A DNA stretch of 64,000 nucleotides, taken from positions 4,092,001-4,156,000 of the forward strand of contig OY970387.1 of NCBI GenBank assembly GCA_963719485.1, in the 5' to 3' direction. The notes under the pieces were generated by a model. The model had not been told where the DNA came from and ran no database searches. It saw nothing but the letters and a program-made list of their open reading frames with translations. The translations under genes and the position numbers were made by a program. This document shows positions 1 through 8,589 of the stretch, piece by piece. Within the stretch, counting starts at the first letter, position 1. Each line of letters starts with the position of its first letter. Source of the stretch: Bog-473 sp963719485. GTDB lineage: Bacteria > Actinomycetota > Acidimicrobiia > Acidimicrobiales > RAAP-2.

Positions 1-2111
1 TCGGCGGCGACGGGATTCTTGTCGACACCGTAAAGGCAGTGGTCGACGATCTCGCGGCGGGCGAGGACCACTTGTTCGTCCGCGGGCACTGCGGAGAGAT
101 CGGCGAGTCGTTCAGCAAACTTGCCCTCACCGGGGCCGTGAAGGCCGACAGCCTCGATGAGGCGGTCAGCGAGGTACCGGCCGGCCGCTGTGAGGATCGC
201 CCCGGAGCCGACAGCCGGGTCGCAGATGCGAAGGCTGAGGATCGCAGCAGGTGGACGTAACTTCCAATTTTCAGGGTCGGCCTCGTTCTGGGGGCCGGGT
301 TCGTAGACGAGCGGTTCGAGCGCATACTGGGCGATCTCTTCAGCAAGGGCCTTGGTCGTGTACTGCGCCCCCATGTTGCGACGGGTGGTGGTCTTCGTCA
401 CGAATTGCGAACCTGGCAGAAGAACGACTGGGAGTCCCCGCAGGTCGCTACGGATCAGGCCCCAGAACGGCTGCACTCGGGCGACGGTGTCGTCGTTGTG
501 ACCGCAGGCGACCCGGAGGCGAGCAAGATCGATTCCTACCGGTAGCTTCTCGATGTCCTTGGCCAGTGCAGATGCTGCTTTGTTACAACGCTCCTTGTCG
601 GCCAGCCAGTCGCAGAGTCCGTCAATGCCGCCGGCCAGGTGGTGCTCAAGGTCGTCGATGGCAATTTCAGGCTCAGTGCCCTCGGGGCCAGTGAGGCCGA
701 CGGCCAGCGCGTCAATACGAACCGAGCTGTGGTCGAGCAGTCCTTCGTAGCAGTGGCCGATCTGTTCAACGTCCAGCGCCTTGTAGCTGACCCGTTGCGT
801 AACCGTGCTCCGCCCGGAGCGCACCTTGATGTTCAAGAGAGCGTCGAGGATGGCAAGGACTGTCCGATCGTCGATGGCAACGGGCCGTCCTGGCCCGGTG
901 GCTGCGTCTTCGGCAGGGCCGAGGTCGATTGCACGGGCCACGATGTGCTCAGGGGCGCGGCGTCCTTCGAGGAATGGGAAACGGTCGGGGTCGAAGAGGC
1001 TGCCGCCGTACGCGGGGAGGGTGAGTCGATCATGATTGGCGCCGCCGTGGACGGCGCGGCAGGTTGCGAGGACCCGGTACCAGGCGGTAGATCGCCGTTC
1101 CAGTGCGTCCTCGCCGTCACGGGTCGAGGCCGCACGCAGATCGTCCCGCAGCGTGAGCACGGAGTATGACTCAGCCCACAACGGATCCTCGGCGGGCAAG
1201 AGCCGACGTTCCTCAGCAAAGAGCAGGAACACCAGTCGCATCAGCACCGTCACTGCCGACTCGTAGACCTCCGTGGGGGCCACACCGGCGAGCACTCGAT
1301 TGTCGTTGGCAACGTCGTCGCGGGAGATGGCCGCAACGAGCAGCTCGACGGAACGACGTACCGAGGAGCCGAGGCCCTTGGTGATCTCCGCTTCGGCGTC
1401 CGCTGCTCGCTCGAAGAGCTTTTCGAGCGTCTCGTCTTCCCCGACCGCGAAGAATCGACGGGCACCGAGCAGCGATACGAACCCGGCTTGGAGGATGCGT
1501 TCGTCGGCGAGATCCGCGAATCGCCATCGACACGATGCGGCTGGGGCGCCGCGAGGTGCCCACACGAGTGCCCACTGGTCGTCGTCGGTCACCAGGGCGA
1601 GTGGCACGCCGCTCTCTCTGCACCAGGCCTCTGCGCGCTGGATGGGGCTGGCCGGCCACGTGTCACCGGCCGTGTTGATGTCTGTCCGGCGCTCGAGTCG
1701 GGTACCGAGCGGCCACAAGAAGACGCCGACTCGGATCTTGTTGGGGTTGTCGACGTCGAGGAGGGCCTGACTGGGCCGGATGGTGACACCTTGCTCAGCG
1801 ACTCGGACAAGAGAGGCGGCAGGAAGGCGTTGGTCTTCAGCGAGCAGGTCGTCCCAATCGAGAACTGTTGCCAGCAGCCAACGGCGAAGCTCGCTTCGCT
1901 CCGCGTGATCGTCGTCGAGGTCGGCGGCACGTGAACGCAGCTCGGTGCGTTGCTCTGCCGCCATGGGCTCGAAGCCGTGAGGAAACACCGCCGTCAGCTC
2001 GGTGACGGTGAGGAACGCACCGTCGGGGTCGACGAGGTTCAGCCAGTCGTCGATGGCGGCCTTGGGGTTGGCCAGCGGCCGCCGGGTCTGCTTGAAGGAG
2101 GGCGAAGCCAT
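1..2111 (-). CDS. drmMI: DISARM-type DNA methylase DrmMI (5' part; runs off the left edge)
   Basis: Open frame of about 703 codons from ATG at 2111 to the window edge with no stop. The start overlaps the drmD stop (TGATG), so translation is coupled. The first ~620 residues are a helical region without a recognised motif. SAM-binding motif I follows near residues 627-634 (ICDPAVGSGA), and the last visible residues are GVDKNPVAA, the motif II region typical of N6-adenine methylases of the Type I/IIG and BREX/DISARM kind. In class 1 DISARM the order is drmD, drmMI, drmA, drmB, drmC, so the remaining genes are expected to the left. DrmMI is thought to mark host DNA. The assignment rests on the neighbour plus the methylase motif; another phage-defence methylase paired with a SNF2 helicase is the alternative. 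Confidence 0.8.
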   Translation of the reverse strand, partial: MASPSFKQTRRPLANPKAAIDDWLNLVDPDGAFLTVTELTAVFPHGFEPMAAEQRTELRSRAADLDDDHAERSELRRWLLATVLDWDDLLAEDQRLPAASLVRVAEQGVTIRPSQALLDVDNPNKIRVGVFLWPLGTRLERRTDINTAGDTWPASPIQRAEAWCRESGVPLALVTDDDQWALVWAPRGAPAASCRWRFADLADERILQAGFVSLLGARRFFAVGEDETLEKLFERAADAEAEITKGLGSSVRRSVELLVAAISRDDVANDNRVLAGVAPTEVYESAVTVLMRLVFLLFAEERRLLPAEDPLWAESYSVLTLRDDLRAASTRDGEDALERRSTAWYRVLATCRAVHGGANHDRLTLPAYGGSLFDPDRFPFLEGRRAPEHIVARAIDLGPAEDAATGPGRPVAIDDRTVLAILDALLNIKVRSGRSTVTQRVSYKALDVEQIGHCYEGLLDHSSVRIDALAVGLTGPEGTEPEIAIDDLEHHLAGGIDGLCDWLADKERCNKAASALAKDIEKLPVGIDLARLRVACGHNDDTVARVQPFWGLIRSDLRGLPVVLLPGSQFVTKTTTRRNMGAQYTTKALAEEIAQYALEPLVYEPGPQNEADPENWKLRPPAAILSLRICDPAVGSGAILTAAGRYLADRLIEAVGLHGPGEGKFAERLADLSAVPADEQVVLARREIVDHCLYGVDKNPVAA

Positions 2112-5100
2112 CAACCCTCGACCTCCGGAATCAGAATCGTTACCGCTGCGGTGAACAGGTGGCACTCGGGATCAGTGAACCGGCGGCGGACCGCCTCGAC
2201 TTCGCGTTCGATCTCCTCGGGGATCTCGTCGAGTCGTCGGCGCAGCGCATCGAGGTCGCGCTGGGACTGCTCTCGCTCGGGTTCGGTGAAGAGGCTGAGT
2301 TGTTCGGTCCGCTTTGTCGCCAGCTTGTCGAGGTCAGTGGTGATCTGCTGTCGCAGGTCGCTGAGCACGCTGCGCACGGCGCCGGCCTCTGCTGCGGCGC
2401 GCTCGGTCAGCTCGCGGCGCTTCGAGTCCTGGACGGTCTCCGAGCGGCGGTCCAGTGCCCTGGTGAGCCCAGGCGCTACTACACTTTCCCACCAGCGAAT
2501 GACCTCTTCGAGCCCCTCTGGCTCGAAGGGTGCATCTCCGGCCGAGCGGAGCAGGGCGTCGAGGTCGCGCAAGGTATCGATTCGAGAAAAGCGGCCGCCT
2601 CGCAACCGACCTCCGGCAACGACCAGCTCCTCGTGAAGGCGGTGGCCGTCCACGCCGGTGATGACGAGACGGGCGTGGCAAACCACGCCGACGTCGCCGA
2701 CCTCGAGGACATCGGCAACCGGTGCGGCCCTTCGGGCCGTGACACGTGCCAGGTTTTGGTGTTGACCAGTTGCCCATACCTCGGCGCGCAACAGGCGCAG
2801 GGATTGGGCGACCAAGCGGTGACCGAGGTGGCAGAAGACGATATCGTCACGGGTGCCGGCGAGGCTCGTGTCGAAGGTGAACGGCAGTTCTTCACCCGAG
2901 AGTCGGTCGATCATCCCCTCCGAGGTCCGCTGCCAGGAACCGCTGAGAGGGGGGAGCCGGAACTCTCCATCGACGCCGGTCGCAAGGATGCCTGGTTGGT
3001 TGGCCGCATCGAGTGCGGTGGCGACGACCCGCTCGACTCGGTCGGGAGTGAGATTGAGCTCGTCCATCGACTCCTGAAGGCGCTCGTGGCAACGGGCCAG
3101 ACCCTCGCGGAGTTTGCGCTCGACCTGGAGCACCTTGGTAGCGGGCTTGCTGCGTGCACGGTCAATGGCGTCTTCATCGATGGTCGTGCGGCGTCCCAAC
3201 ATGGCGTCGCCGACCTGGTCGGCGAGCACGGAACCGACCGAGCCGAGATCGTCGCGGATTTGTTCAACCTTGTACGCAACCCGTGAGAGGAATCCCAGCT
3301 CCGTGGCAAACCCGGACGTGTCGTCCTCCCAGCCTTGTGGGACGAAATGGCGAATATCCACGAAAGGATGGGGCTGGCCGTGGCGGTCCACCCGGCCATT
3401 GCGTTGTTCAAGGCGTGATGGGTTCCACGGAATCTCCCAGTGCAGCATCCGCCAGCAGTGACGCTGCAGGTCGATCCCCTCAGAGGCCGCGTCGGTGGCC
3501 ACCAGGATCCGTACCGGCGACCGTGACGGATGTGCCTGGAACTCGGCTTTCGTGCGTTCACGATCATCGGTATCCATGCCGCCGTAAAGGGTGGCGATCC
3601 GGTCGCCACCGTCTCCGCCGAAGTCGTGGGCGAGCAGCAGGTCGACCAGCCATTTCTGGGTGTCGCGGTACTCCGTGAAGATGATGACTCGCTCGTCGGT
3701 CCAGTCACCGTCTGCGCTGCGGCAGATATCGGTGAGCCACCCGAGCAGTGCCTCGGCCCGGGCGTCGGGGCGGTTGCGCCGCTCCTCGACCCAGCCGCCG
3801 AGCCGATTCAACAACTCCTGCTCCTCGGGGGTCAGAGGTGCTTGGCCACGCGACGCAGTCGTGAGCACCTCGGCCACGACCTCGCCGGACTCGTCGTCAG
3901 CCACCTCGTCATCGCTGCGGTCCCAGGCGGCCTGCATCTGCGCTTCGCTGGCGGCAGACTGCGCGGTGTCTCTCCTGTCGAGCGTCACCCGGTGCTGGGC
4001 CAGAGTATTGGCGAACGCCGAGGGTGACGACAGCAGCCGCTTCTTGAGGAGCAACGTCACGAAATCAGCCGCCGACCGCTTCGACCCTCTCGCGTGGTGG
4101 GAGCGCCGCAGCTCGGCGTACCGCTCCAGCAGCTCGTGGGCCTCGCGCTCGTCTTCGGGGTAGTCGACGGGCATCGCCTCGACCCGTCGTTCGGCGAACC
4201 GGGGGGTGCCGTCTGGGTTGGGGGGCAGCTCCTCTCGCAGCTCACGCTTGAGTCGGCGCACCAGCACCCTCGCCAGCTGCTCTGGGTTGGGGTCGACGCC
4301 CCGAGCGAACCGCTGCGGGTCAAGAAGCTCCAACAGTGCAGTGAAGCTCTCCCGGTAGCCGTTGTGCGGCGTGGCCGAAAGGAACAGACGGTGCTCGCAA
4401 TGAGGAGCGATCCGCTGGATGGCCTTCGTGCGAAGCGAGTCGATCGCGTACTTGCCACGACCTGACGGGGCCGCCGAATGCACCTCGTCCACGATCAACA
4501 GGTCGAACTTGCGGGGCGTCCGCCGGTGGTCGACACCCGACAGGACCTCATCGAGAAGCGACTGGGCCCGACGATCCTTCAACCAGTCGATCGACACGAT
4601 CAGGCGAGGGAACGACGTGAAGACATTGGCGCCGACGCCACGGTCACGGCGAAGTTGGCGAACGGCGTCAGTGTTGACGATCCGGAACTCCAGCCCGAAT
4701 CGATCGCGCATCTCCTCCTGCCACTTCACGCACAGTCCGGCCGGACACACGACGATCACGGTGCGCGCTCGGTGCCTCAACAAGAGTTCTTGGATGACGA
4801 GACCCGCTTCGATCGTCTTGCCAAGACCGACATCATCGGCGATCAGCAGGTTGGCCCGAGGCATGCTCAGCGCACGGACCACCGGATCGAGCTGGTAGTC
4901 CTCGATCGTGATGCCGGAACGAAACGGAGCTTGCAACGCCCGCGAATCCGCAGTGGCCACGGCACCCCAACGAACCGCATCCAGGAACGCCTCTAGTCGC
5001 TCCGGAGGATCCAACCGGCCCAGCTCCGGGCGCGGTAGCTCCTGGTGGGGGATGACGTGGGTGCCCGACTCAAGCTCCCAGATGACTGTCAACTCGTCGC

Positions 5101-5281
5101 CGAATCCGTCGTCTTCGAGCGACGACATCCGCACCAAATGCTGCGATCGGGTCCCCGAGATCGGATCCTCCGGCAGCGACGATGGTGTCACCTCATTGAC
5201 GGCCCATACCCGGTCGCGGCAACGAACAACCTGCCCGAGCTCGGGCACCACCTCCATATAAGTAGCTGGGGTCCCGCCCAT
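2111..5281 (-). CDS. drmD: DISARM SNF2-like helicase DrmD
   Basis: 1056 aa, superfamily 2 SNF2-type DNA-dependent ATPase. Walker A is DDVGLGKTIEAG (149-160), the DEAH-type box is VDEVHSAAP near 265, and motif III is LSATPHNGY. The C-terminal RecA lobe carries IIFTEYRDTQKWL, ATDAASEGIDLQ and RNGRVDRHGQ. A glutamate/arginine-rich, probably coiled-coil tail follows. This size and architecture fit DrmD, the class 1 DISARM component thought to act with the DrmA/DrmB complex on incoming phage DNA. It is the first gene of a leftward operon and overlaps drmMI by one base. An in-frame ATG at 5257 is an alternative start; neither ATG has a strong ribosome binding site. A stand-alone HepA/RapA-like helicase is less likely given the adjacent methylase. 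Confidence 0.85.
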   Translation of the reverse strand: MGGTPATYMEVVPELGQVVRCRDRVWAVNEVTPSSLPEDPISGTRSQHLVRMSSLEDDGFGDELTVIWELESGTHVIPHQELPRPELGRLDPPERLEAFLDAVRWGAVATADSRALQAPFRSGITIEDYQLDPVVRALSMPRANLLIADDVGLGKTIEAGLVIQELLLRHRARTVIVVCPAGLCVKWQEEMRDRFGLEFRIVNTDAVRQLRRDRGVGANVFTSFPRLIVSIDWLKDRRAQSLLDEVLSGVDHRRTPRKFDLLIVDEVHSAAPSGRGKYAIDSLRTKAIQRIAPHCEHRLFLSATPHNGYRESFTALLELLDPQRFARGVDPNPEQLARVLVRRLKRELREELPPNPDGTPRFAERRVEAMPVDYPEDEREAHELLERYAELRRSHHARGSKRSAADFVTLLLKKRLLSSPSAFANTLAQHRVTLDRRDTAQSAASEAQMQAAWDRSDDEVADDESGEVVAEVLTTASRGQAPLTPEEQELLNRLGGWVEERRNRPDARAEALLGWLTDICRSADGDWTDERVIIFTEYRDTQKWLVDLLLAHDFGGDGGDRIATLYGGMDTDDRERTKAEFQAHPSRSPVRILVATDAASEGIDLQRHCWRMLHWEIPWNPSRLEQRNGRVDRHGQPHPFVDIRHFVPQGWEDDTSGFATELGFLSRVAYKVEQIRDDLGSVGSVLADQVGDAMLGRRTTIDEDAIDRARSKPATKVLQVERKLREGLARCHERLQESMDELNLTPDRVERVVATALDAANQPGILATGVDGEFRLPPLSGSWQRTSEGMIDRLSGEELPFTFDTSLAGTRDDIVFCHLGHRLVAQSLRLLRAEVWATGQHQNLARVTARRAAPVADVLEVGDVGVVCHARLVITGVDGHRLHEELVVAGGRLRGGRFSRIDTLRDLDALLRSAGDAPFEPEGLEEVIRWWESVVAPGLTRALDRRSETVQDSKRRELTERAAAEAGAVRSVLSDLRQQITTDLDKLATKRTEQLSLFTEPEREQSQRDLDALRRRLDEIPEEIEREVEAVRRRFTDPECHLFTAAVTILIPEVEG

Positions 5282-5590
5282 CGCTGGCGTCCTGTTCCCT
5301 TATGCCCGGTTCGGCCTGCTGGACAGTACGTCGCAGGTATGACATGGATCGTAGGTCAAGGGGTCTCAAATGACCGGCGTCAACGAGCGAACTGCGGACA
5401 CTGATGGTGGCTCGGGCCCGGCGCACTCGTTGGATGGCTCGACTTCGTCCTATTGAATCGCAACGACGCCTTTGCGGATGATCCGAGCGCGGACCGTAAT
5501 GGCCCTTCGGGACTGAGTAGGGCAGTCTGCATGGGGCATGCCCTGCGCAGCCTATGCACCGCAATCTCGACCGAAGACGCGACCGCGAAG

Positions 5591-5619
5591 GCGCAGCGTG
5601 CGGGACGCACGCGCTGCGC
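5591..5619. repeat. GC-rich hairpin upstream of drmD
   Basis: Arms gcgcagcg (5591-5598) and cgctgcgc (5612-5619) with further pairing inside the 13-nt loop. No T-tract follows on either strand, so a simple intrinsic terminator is unlikely. It could be an operator or a structured leader of the leftward DISARM transcript. Confidence 0.5.
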
Positions 5620-5709
5620 CACCCTGCATGGGGCTGCATGGGGCACAGCTGAGTAGGTCCCGATAAAAACCCCGAGAAACGGCGATTCGACACACTCCTC
5701 CGGACGCGA

Positions 5710-5758
5710 AAACGCTGGCCAGGCGCCTGTGCCCTATGAGACGCGCCGACCAGCGTTT
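5710..5758. repeat. 9-bp inverted repeat around a 10-bp palindrome
   Basis: aaacgctgg (5710-5718) pairs perfectly with ccagcgttt (5750-5758). The 31-bp spacer contains the perfect palindrome caggcgcctg (5720-5729). This layout suits a recombinase core or a dimeric regulator site; function unknown. Confidence 0.5.
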
Positions 5759-5761
5759 CAA

Positions 5762-5789
5762 TGGTGGCGGGGGGAGCTAGTGAAGCTCC
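5762..5789 (-). other. tRNA 3'-end-like fragment (possible attachment-site scar)
   Basis: Read on the minus strand this is a 5-bp stem with a seven-base loop TTCACTA, followed by CCCCCCGCCACCA, which resembles a T-arm plus acceptor 3' end with encoded CCA. The matching 5' acceptor half (GGCGGG) is not found further right, and the loop departs from the TTCRA consensus, so it is not a functional tRNA. Such 3' fragments are often left where elements integrate into tRNA genes. Low confidence; chance resemblance is possible. Confidence 0.25.
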
Positions 5790-5903
5790 GAGCGTCAAGT
5801 TAAGGGCTGGATGATTTCTCAGAGCCACCTGACTCATTCATACGTCGCACACGTTGGCCATTCGAGCCTAGAATTCAGGAGCGACGAACCTGGTGGCGGC
5901 AAC

Positions 5904-6182
5904 ATGAGCAAAATAGGCAAGCAACCACATCCCGAACGCGTAGAAGCATACGAGGTCACCTTAGATCTGCTCGTCCCCGGTCAGTCTCCTGTTCTTTTTC
6001 TTCATGACCGAGGAAAGGACGCCCGCCGTGCAGTAGTCACGATCCCAGACGTGGAGCATCACAAGCTGTATCTGGGCAGGTTGGTCGATGTCGAGGACCA
6101 CAGCGGCGAGCGACGGAAGGCCTCGGTCGAAGCCGTCGATGGAGGCTTAGCCATGGTTCGCTATGTCGACTGGAACGATTGA
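5904..6182 (+). CDS. Hypothetical protein, 92 aa
   Basis: I do not recognise this protein. I start it at ATG 5904 (MSKIGKQPHPER); an upstream in-frame ATG at 5811 would add a segment that looks non-coding. It is mixed alpha/beta, charged and soluble, with no signal peptide or membrane segment. It ends 12 bp before the SARP-like regulator gene, so the two probably form an operon that converges on the mobilisation genes. Its composition resembles small beta-barrel or Sm-like regulators only in a general way, and I assign no function. Confidence 0.55.
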   Translation: MSKIGKQPHPERVEAYEVTLDLLVPGQSPVLFLHDRGKDARRAVVTIPDVEHHKLYLGRLVDVEDHSGERRKASVEAVDGGLAMVRYVDWND

Positions 6183-6194
6183 TCGGGAGAAACG

Positions 6195-7154
6195 TTGAGC
6201 ACAGCGAGCAACGAGTACCCGGGTCCTCGCACGATCGACCGGCGGGGACGAGGAATGGGGGCATGGATCTGGGTGGCCCCCGGAGTTCCCCCGCCTCCCC
6301 TCGAACAACGCCCTGAGTCGGAGTCTTCGACGGACGTGGGCGTTGTTGGTCCAGCGCTCGGATTGGGCGATTCGGCGCTGGAAGACGAAGTGATCGATGC
6401 GGCGACCGAACCGCGAGATGAAGAACCGCCGACACCAGGTGTACGCGAAGTCGCCCCTCTGACGATCAAGGTCTTGGGCTCAGTGGAAGTCGAGCCGGAA
6501 CTCCCGCCCTCCAAGCGCAATGTCGTGCTCGAGCTTGCCTGCTACCTCGCCCTCCACCGCCGGCGTGCGGTGACCACAGAGGAACTGCAGATCGCTCTGT
6601 CGGGTGACGACGACGGACCGGAGACGAGCCGCAAGAGCGTCCGTACCTACGTGTCCGAACTGCGCCGCTGGGTCGGTTCCGATTACGTCCCCTCGGCTCG
6701 AGGGTCTGGGTACCGCCTGGCCGACTCGGTGACCAGTGACTGGGCGGAGTTCTTGTCACTGGTTCAGAGGCGATTCGAGGATCCCGACGAAGAGATCTCG
6801 GCGCTGGCGAAAGCCATCAACCTGGTGAGAGGTCGTCCCTTCAGCGGAACGAAATACAAGTGGGTGGATTCTGAGCTGTTGGTGTCCGAGATGGAGGTGG
6901 CGATCGCCGATGCAGCTCGACGTCTCGGTGCGATCGTTGCGGGCAGGGGGGACGCCGCACCGTTCGCGTTTGTTGCCGGACGCCGAGCCGTCCTCGCCTG
7001 CCCCTACGACCTCGGCCTGTGGGAGATGGCGCTGGAAGGCGCCGCGGGGTGGGACTCCGATGAGCTGGCGAAAACATGGCATCTCGCACGCGTCACGCTC
7101 GGCGATGACGTCGCTGCGCTCGAGGACGTCGCGCGGCGGCTCGGCCTGCTCTAA
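6195..7154 (+). CDS. SARP/BTAD-like transcriptional regulator
   Basis: 319 aa from TTG 6195, which has GGGAG five bases upstream. After a ~90-residue proline/glutamate-rich N-terminus comes an OmpR-type winged helix: VLGSVEVE, then LELACYLALHRRRAVTTEEL, the recognition part KSVRTYVSELRRWVG and the wing RGSGYRL. A helical region like the bacterial transcriptional activator domain (BTAD) follows. Regulators of this kind lie beside conjugation genes in many actinobacterial elements, so control of the adjacent mobilisation operon is a reasonable inference. It ends 10 bp from the convergent coupling-protein gene. No ATPase or TPR domain is present, so it is a short SARP-like form. Confidence 0.75.
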   Translation: MSTASNEYPGPRTIDRRGRGMGAWIWVAPGVPPPPLEQRPESESSTDVGVVGPALGLGDSALEDEVIDAATEPRDEEPPTPGVREVAPLTIKVLGSVEVEPELPPSKRNVVLELACYLALHRRRAVTTEELQIALSGDDDGPETSRKSVRTYVSELRRWVGSDYVPSARGSGYRLADSVTSDWAEFLSLVQRRFEDPDEEISALAKAINLVRGRPFSGTKYKWVDSELLVSEMEVAIADAARRLGAIVAGRGDAAPFAFVAGRRAVLACPYDLGLWEMALEGAAGWDSDELAKTWHLARVTLGDDVAALEDVARRLGLL

Positions 7155-7164
7155 CAACTCTGCT

Positions 7165-8589
7165 TTAACTCGGTGCGAACCGCTCCAGCTCCTCGGTGGA
7201 GGAGTCGGTCGGATTGACGAGCTGGGCCCAGTAGGCCTGCCGCCACCACGGGAGCAGTCGGACCTGGCCGATTTCGGATCCGTTGATCAAGAGCGCATGG
7301 CCGGGACGCCCCCGGGCGATGGCGTCGATCGGGAGCCGGGGCCGAAATTCGGTACCCACGGACGTCGAGGGGCGGACTTGGCCCCACTCCCCCACCGAGC
7401 GCGTCACCGTCAGCTTCTTGACCTCGTGGTCTCCCGCGAGGGCGCTGATCAGCTCGAGCGTGCGGCGATCGGCCACACCAGGCAGGACCTCCTTGACGCC
7501 GAAAAGGGTGAAGAACCCCTCCGCCGCCTGACCCCAGCGCTCCCGGGCCTGGGAGAGATCCTGCAGACAGGCCAGCGTCACCAGTCCCTGCCCGCCGCCT
7601 TCGGCCGCGAGGGCGGGGAGGGCCGGCAACGGGGCGATGTTGGCCACCTCGTCGAGCGCGAAGACCACCGGCGCGGCATCGGACGGCCGGGCGAAGGTGG
7701 CCGCGCTGATCTCATCGAGGAGGGCAACCACCAGCGGAGCCAGCTGGTTCTGGCGCTGGGCCGGTGCGCAGATGTAGAGGGTGTCGCTCGACTGGGCGAA
7801 GGCCACGGGATCGAAGTTCGGTCGGACCGTCGAGGCCAGGACACGCTCGGAGCGGTAGGCGGCGAGCAGGCCCGCCGCAGCCGAGAAGATGCCCGACAGC
7901 TCACGCTCGTCGGTGGCGGCCAAGCCGGCCAGCGTGTCCCCTGCCATCCCGTGGCCCGAGGCGTCGACGATGGCGAGGGGCTCGCGCAGGTCGCGGGCCA
8001 CCACCCAGCGGAACACGGCGCGCATGTCGAGATTTCTCGTCGCCGCGGCGAAGAGGAGCGGGGTCAGCAGTGCTTGCGCCCGTTCCACCCAGTGCCCCGC
8101 TTCGGAGAGAGCCGCGCCCGGACGGGCCGCCGACGCCAGGGCGTAGGCGATGGCCGAGGCCCGGTCGAACGACCCACACCCGACGACCGGGGACCAGCGC
8201 AGCTCGTGCATCCACCACCGAGGTTCCGTGGTCCCGAACGGGTCGAAGAGATAGCTCCGGCCGAGACGCCCGCGGTGGTAATCGGTGGCCTCCAAGACGT
8301 CGGGCTTGGTCGAGGTGGACACGACGGCGGCCGGCGCGTCGAGGACGGTCGGGATCACGAGGCTCGAGGTCTTGCCCGAGCGGGGAGGGCCGATGACGAG
8401 CACCGCGGTCTCGGGACCGCCGTAGAGGGGTGCGACGGGGAGCGCGCCGTCCGCGGTCGGCGGGAGGTCGGGGGTTTCTCCGAGGTAGCAGCCCCACCAC
8501 GGGCGTCCGGGTGTTCCCGGCGGCATCAGGCCCGGAGGTGGAGGCGCAGCCGCCAGGGCTGCCGCCTTGACCTTCGACTTCCGCCTCAT
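7165..8589 (-). CDS. Type IV coupling protein (VirD4/TraG family)
   Basis: 474 aa. Walker A is GPPRSGKTSS (67-76); Walker B is FALDEVANIAPLPALP near 290, followed by GGGQGLVTLACLQDLSQ, the conserved TraG/TraD stretch. The protein would couple the relaxosome to a conjugation channel by ATP-driven DNA transfer. I see no clear N-terminal membrane helices, as in short actinobacterial or soluble T4CPs, so membrane docking may need a partner. Its start overlaps the relaxase stop (ATGA, 8586-8589), indicating translational coupling. No other type IV secretion genes are visible, so the element may be mobilisable rather than self-transmissible, unless they lie outside the window. Confidence 0.88.
   Translation of the reverse strand: MRRKSKVKAAALAAAPPPPGLMPPGTPGRPWWGCYLGETPDLPPTADGALPVAPLYGGPETAVLVIGPPRSGKTSSLVIPTVLDAPAAVVSTSTKPDVLEATDYHRGRLGRSYLFDPFGTTEPRWWMHELRWSPVVGCGSFDRASAIAYALASAARPGAALSEAGHWVERAQALLTPLLFAAATRNLDMRAVFRWVVARDLREPLAIVDASGHGMAGDTLAGLAATDERELSGIFSAAAGLLAAYRSERVLASTVRPNFDPVAFAQSSDTLYICAPAQRQNQLAPLVVALLDEISAATFARPSDAAPVVFALDEVANIAPLPALPALAAEGGGQGLVTLACLQDLSQARERWGQAAEGFFTLFGVKEVLPGVADRRTLELISALAGDHEVKKLTVTRSVGEWGQVRPSTSVGTEFRPRLPIDAIARGRPGHALLINGSEIGQVRLLPWWRQAYWAQLVNPTDSSTEELERFAPS

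Larger units (their letters stand above)
5282..5903. promoter_or_regulatory. Repeat-rich divergent intergenic region upstream of drmD
   Basis: About 620 bp between drmD (leftward) and a small rightward gene. I see no convincing protein gene; the ORFs here are arginine/proline-rich and overlap in all frames. It holds three copies of ctgcatgggg (5527-5536, 5624-5633, 5634-5643), a GC hairpin with arms gcgcagcg/cgctgcgc (5591-5598/5612-5619), a 9-bp inverted repeat (5710-5718/5750-5758) enclosing the palindrome caggcgcctg, and a hairpin at 5773-5789. It must contain the promoters for both flanking units. Confidence 0.5.

Noticed and set aside
2159..3286. 375-aa plus-strand ORF
   Set aside because: Antisense shadow of drmD, which has all helicase motifs on the minus strand.
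5762..5834. Functional tRNA gene on the minus strand
   Set aside because: No D-arm, anticodon arm or 5' acceptor strand; T-loop deviates from consensus.
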